Below, piece after piece: positions 16,666 through 25,553 of a stretch of DNA of 64,000 bases. Origin of the DNA: Caballeronia calidae (lineage in GTDB: Bacteria > Pseudomonadota > Gammaproteobacteria > Burkholderiales > Burkholderiaceae); assembly GCF_900044055.2 (NCBI RefSeq), contig NZ_FCOX02000026.1:53756-117755 (forward strand), given 5' to 3'. Positions within the stretch are counted from its first letter, which is position 1; the number at the start of each line of letters is the position of its first letter. The translations under genes were made by a program, and so were the position numbers. A model generated the notes under the pieces. The model saw only the letters and a list, made by a program, of their open reading frames with translations. It was not told where the DNA came from and ran no database searches.

Positions 16666-19392
16666 ATGATTTCTCGCCACGCACTATTCGGTAAGCTCGG
16701 ATCGACGCTCTTTCGCAGCGTCGAGTCCGCAACCGCCTTCTGCAAGCTGCGCGGCAATCCATATGTAGAACTCGTGCATTGGCTGCATCAGCTCATGCAA
16801 TCGGGCGACAGCGATCTGCCCCGGATCCTGCGTCATGCGGACATCGACATCGCGGCGCTCGAGCGCGATATCGGACGTGCGCTGCTGGCGCTGCCCTCTG
16901 GCGCGAGCTCGATCAGCGACTTCTCCCATCACGTCGAAGCCGCGATCGAGCGCGCCTGGGTCCTGTCCTCGCTAGCGTTCGGCGACCGCCGGATTCGCGG
17001 TGCGTGGCTCGTCGCCGCATTGGTTTGCACACCTGAGCTGCGGCGGGTGCTCCTGTCTATTTCCCCCTTGTTCGCCCGCATTCCGGTCGAAACGCTTCAC
17101 GACATTCTGCCGGCATGGGTCAGCGGCTCGCCGGAAACCGACGACGCGCCCTACGACGGCAGCGACTTCGCGCCCGCGGTGCCGGGCGAAGCATCCCACG
17201 CGGTGGTGGCATCCAGCAAAAGCGTGCTCGATCAATATTGCGCGGACCTGACGGCTCAGGCACGCGCAGGCGAAATCGACGCCGTGACGGGCCGCGAGCA
17301 GGAGATTCGGTCCCTCATCGATGTTCTGTTGCGCCGGCGCCAGAACAATCCGCTGCTCACCGGAGAAGCCGGTGTCGGCAAGACCGCTGTGGTGGAAGGG
17401 CTGGCGCTCGCACTGGCGAATGGCAACGTTCCCGCCGCGCTGGCCGACGTTCGCCTCATGACGCTCGACGTCGGCGCCCTGCTTGCCGGTGCGAGCATGA
17501 AGGGCGAATTCGAGGCGCGCCTCAAGAGCGTGCTGGAAGCTGCGACGAAAGCCACGGTGCCAGTCATCCTCTTTGTCGACGAGATTCATACGCTCGTCGG
17601 AGCGGGCGGGCAAGCCGGAACCGGCGATGCCGCCAACCTCCTCAAACCCGCACTGGCGCGCGGCACGGTTCGCGTCATTGGCGCAACGACGTGGTCGGAG
17701 TACAAGCGCCATATCGAAAAGGATCCCGCGCTGACGCGCCGCTTCCAGGTCATGCAGGTCGCTGAGCCTAGCGAGGCCGCTGCAATCGACATGGTTCGCG
17801 GACTCGCTCAGGCATTTTCGCGGCATCACCGCGTGATCGTGCGCGACGAGGCTGTCCGCGCAGCCGTCAGGCTGTCGCATCGCTTCATTCCTTCACGGCA
17901 ACTGCCTGACAAGGCGATCAGTCTGCTGGACACCGCGTGCGCGCGCGTTGCGCTGTCTCAACATGCGCCGCCGCGCGAATTGCAGGATGTGCGCCAGCGT
18001 CTGCAGGCGGCGCGCGTCGAATATGACCTGCTGGAGCAGGAGGCCCGCATCGGCATCGGAGATGGTGACCTGCCTCGCGCGCAGGCATACATCGATGCGC
18101 TGCTCGCCGAGGAACACGCTCTCGACGCGCACTGGAGTGCACAGGCTGCGGCCGCGCAGTCGCTCGCAAGCGCACGTGAGGCCGCGTTGGCTGCGGAGCC
18201 CGGCCATGCCGCGCCGGATGGCGGCGATGAGAAACGCGAACCGCGCCCCTCCCTCTTCTCGTTGCGCGAACTGGAGCGTTCCTTACGCGATCTGCAAGGC
18301 GAGACGCCAATGGTTTTTCCGGAAGTCGATGAAGCCGTCGTCGCGGGCATCGTCTCCGACTGGACCGGAATCCCCGTCGGCCGCATGGTCACCGATGAAA
18401 TCTCCGCCGTCCGCACGCTGCCCGAGACGCTCGCTCGCCGCGTGATCGGACAAACCGACGCGCTCTCCTCGATCTGTGAGCGCGTCCAGACAGCACGTGC
18501 CGGGCTCTCGGATCCGGGGAAACCGCTCGGTGTGTTCCTGCTTGCGGGTCCTTCAGGCGTGGGAAAGACCGAAACCGCGCTCGCACTGGCCGAGGCACTG
18601 TATGGCGGCGAGCAGAACCTGATCACCATCAACATGAGCGAGTATCAGGAAGCGCACACGGTCTCCGGGTTGAAGGGCGCGCCGCCGGGCTATGTCGGCT
18701 ATGGCGAGGGCGGCGTACTCACTGAGGCGGTACGTCGGCGGCCTTACTCCGTCGTGCTGCTGGACGAAATAGAGAAAGCGCATCGCGACGTGCACGAGAT
18801 GTTCTTCCAGGTATTCGACAAGGGATATATGGAAGACGGTGACGGCCGATATATCGACTTCCGCCACACGACCATTCTGTTGACGAGCAACGCAGGCTCC
18901 GAGCTGACGGCGAGCCTGTGCGCCGACGCCGCGCTCATGCCCGATCAGGATGGACTTCGCGAAGCGCTGGCGTCCGAGCTGCTCAAAACATTCCCCGCAG
19001 CATTCCTCGGGCGGGTCACCCTCGTGCCGTATCGCCCTCTGGCGGATGCGTCACTCGCGAGCATCGTGCGCCTGCATCTCGAGCGCGTGGCGCAGCGCAT
19101 GTCCGGGAGTCACGGCATTGCCGTCGCGTACGGTGACGCGCTCGTCGATTACATCGTCGGCCGCTGTCTGGTGCAGGAAACCGGCGCCCGCGTCCTGATC
19201 GGTTTCATCGAGCAACACGTTCTGCCAAGGCTTTCCGCGCTGTGGCTCGATGCAATCGCCGCAAAACGCGCGCTGAGCCGGATCGACATCGGCATTGCCG
19301 ATTCGGCCGCAACGCCGCGCTCCGCGATCGTCCTTCACGCGTCGGAAGCGACGTGTACGGACACGCGGTTCGCCGAAGAAGCCACTCAATAA
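16666..19392 (+). CDS. clpV: T6SS sheath-disassembly ATPase ClpV (TssH)
   Basis: The 908-aa AAA+ unfoldase has an N-domain opening MISRHALFGKLGSTLFRSVE, the usual ClpV start. The first Walker A is GEAGVGKT (233-240), with Walker B ILFVDEIHTLVG. A ClpB-like middle helix region follows (about 400-530). The second Walker A is GPSGVGKT (628-635), with VVLLDEIEKAH. It extracts TssC from contracted sheaths. The frame is open to ATG 16609, which has AAAGG 5 bases upstream, so a 19-residue longer form is possible; 16666 is chosen for homology. It opens the rightward operon. Confidence 0.95.
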   Translation: MISRHALFGKLGSTLFRSVESATAFCKLRGNPYVELVHWLHQLMQSGDSDLPRILRHADIDIAALERDIGRALLALPSGASSISDFSHHVEAAIERAWVLSSLAFGDRRIRGAWLVAALVCTPELRRVLLSISPLFARIPVETLHDILPAWVSGSPETDDAPYDGSDFAPAVPGEASHAVVASSKSVLDQYCADLTAQARAGEIDAVTGREQEIRSLIDVLLRRRQNNPLLTGEAGVGKTAVVEGLALALANGNVPAALADVRLMTLDVGALLAGASMKGEFEARLKSVLEAATKATVPVILFVDEIHTLVGAGGQAGTGDAANLLKPALARGTVRVIGATTWSEYKRHIEKDPALTRRFQVMQVAEPSEAAAIDMVRGLAQAFSRHHRVIVRDEAVRAAVRLSHRFIPSRQLPDKAISLLDTACARVALSQHAPPRELQDVRQRLQAARVEYDLLEQEARIGIGDGDLPRAQAYIDALLAEEHALDAHWSAQAAAAQSLASAREAALAAEPGHAAPDGGDEKREPRPSLFSLRELERSLRDLQGETPMVFPEVDEAVVAGIVSDWTGIPVGRMVTDEISAVRTLPETLARRVIGQTDALSSICERVQTARAGLSDPGKPLGVFLLAGPSGVGKTETALALAEALYGGEQNLITINMSEYQEAHTVSGLKGAPPGYVGYGEGGVLTEAVRRRPYSVVLLDEIEKAHRDVHEMFFQVFDKGYMEDGDGRYIDFRHTTILLTSNAGSELTASLCADAALMPDQDGLREALASELLKTFPAAFLGRVTLVPYRPLADASLASIVRLHLERVAQRMSGSHGIAVAYGDALVDYIVGRCLVQETGARVLIGFIEQHVLPRLSALWLDAIAAKRALSRIDIGIADSAATPRSAIVLHASEATCTDTRFAEEATQ

Positions 19393-19434
19393 ACCTGTCA
19401 AGTCGCTTCAACTTTAGAGAGCACGGAGTCACGC

Positions 19435-19971
19435 ATGTCCCAGTCCAACAGTTCGCAGAAGTTCATTGCGCGCAACCGCGCCCCGCGCGTGCAGATCGAG
19501 TACGACGTCGAGGTGTACGGCTCGCAGAAAAAGATCGAGCTTCCGTTCGTGATGGGCGTGCTCGCCGATCTCTCCGGAAAGCCAGTGGAGCCTCTGCCCC
19601 CCGTGGCCGACCGCCGCTTCCTCGATATCGACATCGATAATTTCGATGACCGCATGAAGGCGATCAGACCGCGCGTCGCGTTCGCAGTCCCCAACACGCT
19701 GACCGGAGAAGGCCAACTGATGGTCGACATGACCTTCGAAAGCATCGACGACTTCGCGCCCGCGGCAATCGCCAGCAAGGTCGATTCGCTGCGCCAGTTG
19801 CTCGAGGCACGCACTCAGCTGGCCAATCTGCAGACCTACATGGATGGCAAATCGGGCGCAGAGGCGCTCGTCAGCCAGATGCTTGCCGATCCCGCGCTGC
19901 TCAAATCGCTGGCGTCGGAGCCGAAGCCGAAGAAGGCCGAATCGGACGTCTCGGAACCGTCCACGCACTAA
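19435..19971 (+). CDS. tssB: T6SS sheath small subunit TssB
   Basis: The 178-aa product has typical TssB/VipA features: RNRAPRVQIEYDVEVYGSQK, LPFVMGVLADLSG, and FLDIDIDNFDDRMKAIRPRV. Its Leu-rich C-terminal helix (LRQLLEARTQLANLQTYMDG) contributes to sheath handshakes and ClpV/TagJ contact. GGAG stands about 7 bases before ATG. It lies 42 bases after clpV and 65 before tssC. Confidence 0.95.
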   Translation: MSQSNSSQKFIARNRAPRVQIEYDVEVYGSQKKIELPFVMGVLADLSGKPVEPLPPVADRRFLDIDIDNFDDRMKAIRPRVAFAVPNTLTGEGQLMVDMTFESIDDFAPAAIASKVDSLRQLLEARTQLANLQTYMDGKSGAEALVSQMLADPALLKSLASEPKPKKAESDVSEPSTH

Positions 19972-20036
19972 TCGACACCGGCAGCGCTCGCGCCCTGCGG
20001 CGCCACGCCGCGACCGAATCAAGAATGAGGAAACCC

Positions 20037-21530
20037 ATGGCAGTCAATCAGGCACAGCTCAAGGCCGCTCAGACTACGACGCACTCCGAATTTACCCATC
20101 TCCTCGCGCAGGAATTCCGCACCAAGACCGAACATGCGCGTGAGGCCGTCGAACAGGCGGTGCAGACGCTCGCAGAGCAGGCGTTGCGGCAATCGATGAC
20201 CATGAGCGACGATGCCTACAAGAGCATCGAGGCGATCATCGCGCAGATCGATAACAAGCTTTCGGAGCAGATCAACTTGATCCTTCACCATGCGGACTTC
20301 CAGAAGCTGGAATCGGCGTGGCGCGGTCTGCACCATCTCGTGTCGAACACCGAAACGGATGAGCGTCTGAAGATTCGCTTCATGGATGTCTCGAAGGATG
20401 ACCTGCGCCGCACGATGAAGCGCTACAAGGGCATCGCATGGGATCAGAGCCCGCTCTTCAAGCAGATCTATGAGGAAGAGTATGGACAGCTCGGCGGTGA
20501 GCCGTATGGCTGCCTCGTCGCAGATTATTACTTCGATCACACGCCGCCCGACGTCGATCTGCTCGGTTCTATCGCGAAGGTCGCGGCGGCCGCGCATACG
20601 CCTTTCATCTCGGGTGCGTCGCCGTCCGCGCTGCAGATGGAGTCGTGGCAGGAACTCGCCAATCCGCGCGACCTCACCAAGATCTTCGCTCAGAACCTAG
20701 AGTACGCACCCTGGAATTCGCTGCGCAGCACCGAAGACGCACGCTATGTCGGTCTCGTCATGCCGCGTTTCCTGTCCCGTCTGCCGTATGGCGCCAAGAC
20801 CAATCCCGTCGACGAATTCGACTTCGAGGAAGAAACTCACGGCGCCGATCACCGCAACTACGCGTGGGCCAACGCGGCTTACGCAATGGGCGTGAACATC
20901 AACCGTTCTTTCAAGCACTACGGTTGGTGCTCGCTGATTCGTGGCGTCGAGTCGGGCGGCACGGTGGAGAATCTGCCTTGCCATACCTTCCCGACGGACG
21001 ATGGTGGCGTGGACATGAAATGCCCGACTGAAATCGCAATCTCCGACCGGCGCGAAGCTGAGCTTTCGAAGAACGGGTTCATTCCGCTGATTCATCGCAA
21101 GAACACGGACCATGCCACGTTCATCGGCGCGCAGTCGCTCCAGAAGCCCGCCGAGTACTACGATCCGGACGCGACCGCGAACGCGAACCTGTCCGCTCGC
21201 CTGCCCTATCTTTTCGCGTGCTCGCGCTTCGCGCACTACCTGAAATGCATTGTTCGCGACAAGATCGGTTCGTTCCAGGAGCGCGAGGACATGCAGAAGT
21301 GGCTCAACGACTGGATCATGAATTACGTCGATGCCAATCCGAACAACTCCACCGAAGCGACGAAGGCAAGCCGTCCGCTTGCTGCCGCCGAAGTGGTCGT
21401 CGAAGAAGTCGAAGGAAACCCTGGCTATTACCAGGCGAGGTTCTTCCTGCGTCCGCACTTCCAGCTCGAGGGCTTGACGGTGTCGCTGCGGCTGGTGACG
21501 CGCCTGCCTTCGGTCAAGGAAGCGGCCTGA
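20037..21530 (+). CDS. tssC: T6SS sheath large subunit TssC
   Basis: The 497-aa product matches TssC/VipB: SAWRGLHHLVSNTETDERLK, EEYGQLGGEPYGCLVADYYF, FISGASPSALQMESWQEL, and the C-terminal NPGYYQARFFLRPHFQLEGL. It assembles with TssB into the contractile sheath. ATG 20037 has GAGG 6 bases upstream and is preferred to ATG 20025. Confidence 0.96.
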   Translation: MAVNQAQLKAAQTTTHSEFTHLLAQEFRTKTEHAREAVEQAVQTLAEQALRQSMTMSDDAYKSIEAIIAQIDNKLSEQINLILHHADFQKLESAWRGLHHLVSNTETDERLKIRFMDVSKDDLRRTMKRYKGIAWDQSPLFKQIYEEEYGQLGGEPYGCLVADYYFDHTPPDVDLLGSIAKVAAAAHTPFISGASPSALQMESWQELANPRDLTKIFAQNLEYAPWNSLRSTEDARYVGLVMPRFLSRLPYGAKTNPVDEFDFEEETHGADHRNYAWANAAYAMGVNINRSFKHYGWCSLIRGVESGGTVENLPCHTFPTDDGGVDMKCPTEIAISDRREAELSKNGFIPLIHRKNTDHATFIGAQSLQKPAEYYDPDATANANLSARLPYLFACSRFAHYLKCIVRDKIGSFQEREDMQKWLNDWIMNYVDANPNNSTEATKASRPLAAAEVVVEEVEGNPGYYQARFFLRPHFQLEGLTVSLRLVTRLPSVKEAA

Positions 21531-21719
21531 GCAGGACGCACGGCCTTACCTTCGTATAGCCAGGCAACCGCCGGGGCCGCCCTGACCGACGAGCCGGCGA
21601 AGAGCGCCAGGACCGCGATGGGTGGGCCCAAAGCAGCAGGGTTACCGCTCATTCAGGGATGTGAGGCGTGAAGTAAAGCAGGAATTGGAATGGTGTTTCA
21701 ACAACGAAGGAGTTAACAA

Positions 21720-22202
21720 GTGGCACAAGACATCTTCATCAAGATCAATGGCATCGAAGGCGAGTCGCAAGACTCCTCGCACAAGGGCGAGATCGAAGTG
21801 TTGAGCTGGGGTTGGCGCGTCGAACAGCAGTCATCGATGCACTCCGGCAGCGGCGGCGGCGCTGGGAAGGCCTCCGTTGCCGATCTGGCATTCGAACATT
21901 TCGTCGACCGGTCCAGCCCGAACCTGGTTTCATACTGCTTCGGAGGCAAGCACATCGATCAGGCCGTGCTGACGGTTCGCAAGGCCGGAGGCAGCCCGCT
22001 CGAATTCCTCAAGATAACGATCAGCGACGTTGTCGTCACGCTCGTGCAGCCGTCAGGAAGCAATAGCGACACGGGTGTGCGCGAGCAGGTCCATTTGTCG
22101 TTCTCCAAGGTCAAGCAGGAATACATCGTGCAGAACGCACAAGGCGGCAGTGGCGGCGCGGTGACCGCCACGCTGGACGTGAAGGCCAACAAGGTGGTCT
22201 AA
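21720..22202 (+). CDS. hcp: T6SS inner-tube protein Hcp (TssD)
   Basis: The 160-aa product shows Hcp hallmarks: DIFIKINGIEGESQDSSHKG, EIEVLSWGWRVEQ, and the C-terminal VHLSFSKVKQEYIVQN. Hexameric rings of it form the expelled tube. The start codon is GTG at 21720, set by AAGGAG 8 bases upstream. A 189-base spacer precedes it, longer than elsewhere in the operon, so it may hold a secondary promoter. A terminator-like hairpin follows 17 bases after the stop. Confidence 0.96.
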   Translation: MAQDIFIKINGIEGESQDSSHKGEIEVLSWGWRVEQQSSMHSGSGGGAGKASVADLAFEHFVDRSSPNLVSYCFGGKHIDQAVLTVRKAGGSPLEFLKITISDVVVTLVQPSGSNSDTGVREQVHLSFSKVKQEYIVQNAQGGSGGAVTATLDVKANKVV

Positions 22203-22219
22203 ATACTTTGGCTAGCTCC

Positions 22220-22252
22220 GGAGCCCTGCCGTCGCGGCGGGGTTCCCTTTTT
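22220..22252 (+). terminator. Terminator-like attenuator between hcp and tssJ
   Basis: GGAGCCCTGCCG (22220-22231) pairs with CGGCGGGGTTCC (22235-22246) with two G-T pairs and a 3-base loop, followed by CTTTTTC. It is an intrinsic-terminator shape placed inside the operon, just before tssJ at 22277. Partial read-through would make hcp transcript more abundant than the membrane-complex genes. Confidence 0.75.
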
Positions 22253-22276
22253 CTTCCCTGTTTCTGGATCTCGAAG

Positions 22277-22786
22277 ATGCGCTCGCCCGCTCGCATCGCC
22301 GCGCTGACCTTTCTGCTTCTGCTCGCCGCGTGCGCCGGAAGCGATAGCAAACCACAGCGTGAGCCGGTCAAGCTCGACATGTCCATCGTGGCATCCTCCG
22401 GCGTCAACCCGGATGATCAAAAGCGTGCCGCGCCCATCGTGGTGCGCGTCTATGAACTCAAGGACGCCGACGCCTTCAATCAGGCCGATTTCTACTCTCT
22501 TCAGGACAAGGACAAGACCGTTCTGAACGACGATCTCGTTCAGCGCGATCAATTCCAGCTCCGCCCGGGCGAACAGAAGTCCATCCGGCGCAGCACGAAC
22601 TCGGCCGCCAGCGTGCTTGGTGTGCTTGCGGCCTATCGCGACCTGCCCAATTCCGTCTGGCGAGCCACCTGGCCACTGCCTTCCACGACAGCCGCGTGGT
22701 ATCGCCGTGCCCCCAAGCTCACGCTCGTCGTCGACCTCGATGCGAGCGCGATCAAGATCACCGATCCCGCCCTCAAGAACAAGTGA
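22277..22786 (+). CDS. tssJ: T6SS outer-membrane lipoprotein TssJ
   Basis: The 169-aa product begins with a lipoprotein signal (ALTFLLLLAAC; lipidated Cys19). The TssJ transthyretin-like fold follows: PIVVRVYELKDADAFNQADF, then GVLAAYRDLPNSVWRATWPL. It anchors the TssJLM membrane complex in the outer membrane by binding periplasmic TssM. The start at 22277 places the signal correctly; upstream in-frame codons run through the terminator. Confidence 0.92.
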   Translation: MRSPARIAALTFLLLLAACAGSDSKPQREPVKLDMSIVASSGVNPDDQKRAAPIVVRVYELKDADAFNQADFYSLQDKDKTVLNDDLVQRDQFQLRPGEQKSIRRSTNSAASVLGVLAAYRDLPNSVWRATWPLPSTTAAWYRRAPKLTLVVDLDASAIKITDPALKNK

Positions 22787-22798
22787 CGAGCAATCCGC

Positions 22799-24145
22799 AT
22801 GACCTGGCATAACAAAGTCACCTGGAGCGAAGGTCTCTTCCTTCGCCCGCAACTCTTCCAGCAACAGGAACGCTACCTGGAGCAGTTCGCGCACAAGCGC
22901 GCGGCGCCGCTGTCGCCGTTCTTCTTCGGGTTCTCCCGGTATGAGATCGATCTCGAAGCGCTCGCGCTGGGCAAGGTCATCGCCAAGTCCGCGAACGGCG
23001 TGTTTCCGGACGGCACGCCTTTCGATGCGCCAGCACAAACCTCCTTGCCCGCGCCGCTGACGATTCGCGCCGAGCATCTGGATCAACTCATTCACCTGGC
23101 CGTGCCGGTGCGCGTGCCCAATGGCGAAGAGACGACGTTCCACGACACGCCTGACTCGCTTGCTCGGTACAGCGTGTTTGAAACCGACTTGCGTGACGCC
23201 AATTCGATCGGTCAAGGTCAGAAGACCGTGCAGCTTTCGAATTTGCGGCTGCGTCTCTTGCCTGAGAAGGAACTCACGGACGCGTGGATCGGCCTTCCGC
23301 TCACGCGTGTGAAGACATTGCGGGCCGATGGCAGCATCGAACTCGACGAAACGCTGGTCCCGCCCGTCTCCGGTTTCGGCGCAAGCGACTTGCTGACCAA
23401 ATGGCTAGGCAACGTGCATGAGCTGGCGCGCCTGCGCGCGCAGTCCCTCGCCAAACGCCTGACGGGCGGCGATGGTCAGGCGGGCTCGGTGGCGGAAGTC
23501 TCGGATTATCTGCTGCTGCAGACGCTGAATCGCTACGAACCGGTGCTTCAGCATTTGCGGCGCGTCCCGGGCACGTCTCCCGCCGACTTGTATGCCCTGC
23601 TGGTGGGAATGGCCGGAGAACTGTCGACTTACGTTCGCCCTGAGACGCGAAGGCCGCTGGATTCGCATCCGGCATACCGGCACAACGAGCCGCACGTCTG
23701 CCTCAAGCCGCTCATCGACGACATTCAATGGCTGCTGAACGCCGTGCTGATCCGCGCGGCACAGCGCATCGAGTTCAAGGAAGCGGGCTACGGCATGCGC
23801 AACGCATCCGTCGATCCGCACGACGTCCAGGGGTTCACGTCTCTCGTGCTCGCGGTAGCGGCGCAAATGCCCACGGATGCGCTCGCCGAGCGCTTCGCCG
23901 CTCAATCGAAGATAGGGCCTTCCGAGCGCCTGCCGGATCTCGTGCGCGCGCATCTTCCCGGCATCGGGCTGCGGGTGCTGCCCGTGCCGCCGCGGCAGAT
24001 TCCGTTCAATGCCGGATACATCTACTACGAGCTCGCGCGCACGGGTCCACTTTGGGACATGGTCGCGAATCATGGCGGTATCGCGCTGCATGTGGCGGGA
24101 GAATTTCCATCGCTCAAGCTCGAGCTATGGGGTGTGCGCGGCTGA
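22799..24145 (+). CDS. tssK: T6SS baseplate-membrane connector TssK
   Basis: The 448-aa product begins WHNKVTWSEGLFLRPQLFQQ QERYLEQ, the signature TssK N-terminus. It continues with SPFFFGFSRYEIDLEALALG and ends with RQIPFNAGYIYYELA and MVANHGGIALHVAGEFPSLK. Trimers of it link the wedge complex to TssM/TssL. It starts 12 bases after tssJ. Its length is standard. Confidence 0.95.
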   Translation: MTWHNKVTWSEGLFLRPQLFQQQERYLEQFAHKRAAPLSPFFFGFSRYEIDLEALALGKVIAKSANGVFPDGTPFDAPAQTSLPAPLTIRAEHLDQLIHLAVPVRVPNGEETTFHDTPDSLARYSVFETDLRDANSIGQGQKTVQLSNLRLRLLPEKELTDAWIGLPLTRVKTLRADGSIELDETLVPPVSGFGASDLLTKWLGNVHELARLRAQSLAKRLTGGDGQAGSVAEVSDYLLLQTLNRYEPVLQHLRRVPGTSPADLYALLVGMAGELSTYVRPETRRPLDSHPAYRHNEPHVCLKPLIDDIQWLLNAVLIRAAQRIEFKEAGYGMRNASVDPHDVQGFTSLVLAVAAQMPTDALAERFAAQSKIGPSERLPDLVRAHLPGIGLRVLPVPPRQIPFNAGYIYYELARTGPLWDMVANHGGIALHVAGEFPSLKLELWGVRG

Positions 24146-24229
24146 AATGACGCACCGATCAATACCGTGAGCGAAGCGCTTTTGGAGAAGACGCCTTCAC
24201 GCGTGAGAACCTAAAAAAACGGATCAAGC

Positions 24230-25513
24230 ATGAACATGGTGGACGACTCAACAAACTTCGCGGCAACGGACACGGCTGCCGAGCCTGACCCGCAGGCGAG
24301 CGCGTCCAGGCACGAGAAGCGTGGGGCGGCATCCCTGCCCGTCGGCGAGCCGCAAGCCGAACGTCTTCGCGCAATCCAGCAGGCGGCAAATCCGTTGCTG
24401 GAGGCCGCCCGCCCGCTGCTGCGCGCACTCGCCGACATGCCCGATGCGCTGGACGACAACGCCGCGACGAACCTGCTCGACGTGCTCAAGCAGGAGGTGC
24501 GAGTGTTCGACAACCTCTGCGAGCAAGCGAAGATCAGGCGCGACCATATCCTGGGCGCTCGATATACCCTTTGCGTGGCCCTCGACGAAGCGGCAATGGA
24601 GACCCCGTGGGGCCGCAAGGAGGCGGGGGGCGAATGGAGCACGAATACGCTCGCCGTCGCTTTCCACAACGATGTTCGCGGCGGCGAAAAGGTTTATTTG
24701 CTGATCGGCCGTCTCATGAGCGAGCCGCGCGAGCATCTCGACTTGCTCGAAGTCATCTATCGGGTTCTGAGCTTCGGCTTCATGGGCCGTTATCGCAACC
24801 ACGTCAATGACACGCGCAGTCGCGACGCCATTCGTGAACGGCTCTTTCATGAGATCCGCACGAACCAGACCAGTTCGCACGGCCTGCTGTCCCCGAATGC
24901 GCTGTCCGACGCACGAGGCCGGCGACTCACGTTCCACGACTTCCCGGTGTGGATCACGGTCGCCGTGCTCGGCGTGACGTTGCTTTCGCTGTTCGCGTGG
25001 TTCAAGTATCAATTGCTGACCGCTGAGACAAGCCTCGAGAAACAGATCGTCGATATCGGCCGGATGATGCCGCCCCCGGCACCGCGCCGCCCGCATTTGA
25101 AAGAACTCTTGAAGAATGAGATCGCTACCGGCACGGTCAGCGTCGAGGAAGATGCGAAGCGCAGCGCCGTGATTTTCCGCGGCGATGCGATGTTCGCCCC
25201 GGGAGGCGTCGCGGTCAACACAACGATGGGCCCGCTCATCGCGAAGATCGCTCAGGAGATCGCGAAGGTGCCCGGCAAGGTTACGGTCGCGGGCTACACG
25301 GACAACGTGCCCGTCAAGAGCCGTCAGTTCGCATCGAATGACAGCTTGTCTGAAGAGCGCGCCACGCAAGTGATGCAGATGTTGCAGGCCGCGGGCGTTC
25401 CCGCTGGTCGTCTCGAAGCCATTGGCAAGGGCGCGTCCAACCCTATTGGCGACAACGCCACAGTCCAGGGGCGCGCGCGGAACCGGCGCGTCGAAATCTC
25501 GATCGCACCCTGA
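24230..25513 (+). CDS. tssL: T6SS inner-membrane protein TssL with C-terminal OmpA-like domain
   Basis: The 427-aa product has the cytoplasmic DotU domain (about 45-225: NPLLEAARPLLRALADMP, LGARYTLCVALDEAAMETPW, KVYLLIGRLMSEPREHLDLL). A transmembrane helix follows near 242-262 (ITVAVLGVTLLSLFAWF). A periplasmic OmpA/MotB peptidoglycan-binding domain ends the protein (VAGYTDNVPVKSRQFASNDS, LSEERA, GRARNRRVEI). The fused form replaces a separate TagL anchor. ATGs at 24230 and 24236 are both possible. It precedes tssM by 40 bases. Confidence 0.94.
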   Translation: MNMVDDSTNFAATDTAAEPDPQASASRHEKRGAASLPVGEPQAERLRAIQQAANPLLEAARPLLRALADMPDALDDNAATNLLDVLKQEVRVFDNLCEQAKIRRDHILGARYTLCVALDEAAMETPWGRKEAGGEWSTNTLAVAFHNDVRGGEKVYLLIGRLMSEPREHLDLLEVIYRVLSFGFMGRYRNHVNDTRSRDAIRERLFHEIRTNQTSSHGLLSPNALSDARGRRLTFHDFPVWITVAVLGVTLLSLFAWFKYQLLTAETSLEKQIVDIGRMMPPPAPRRPHLKELLKNEIATGTVSVEEDAKRSAVIFRGDAMFAPGGVAVNTTMGPLIAKIAQEIAKVPGKVTVAGYTDNVPVKSRQFASNDSLSEERATQVMQMLQAAGVPAGRLEAIGKGASNPIGDNATVQGRARNRRVEISIAP

Positions 25514-25553
25514 ACGCAGCCCACTCTCGACTTTCGTCGAATGGAATCAAAGC

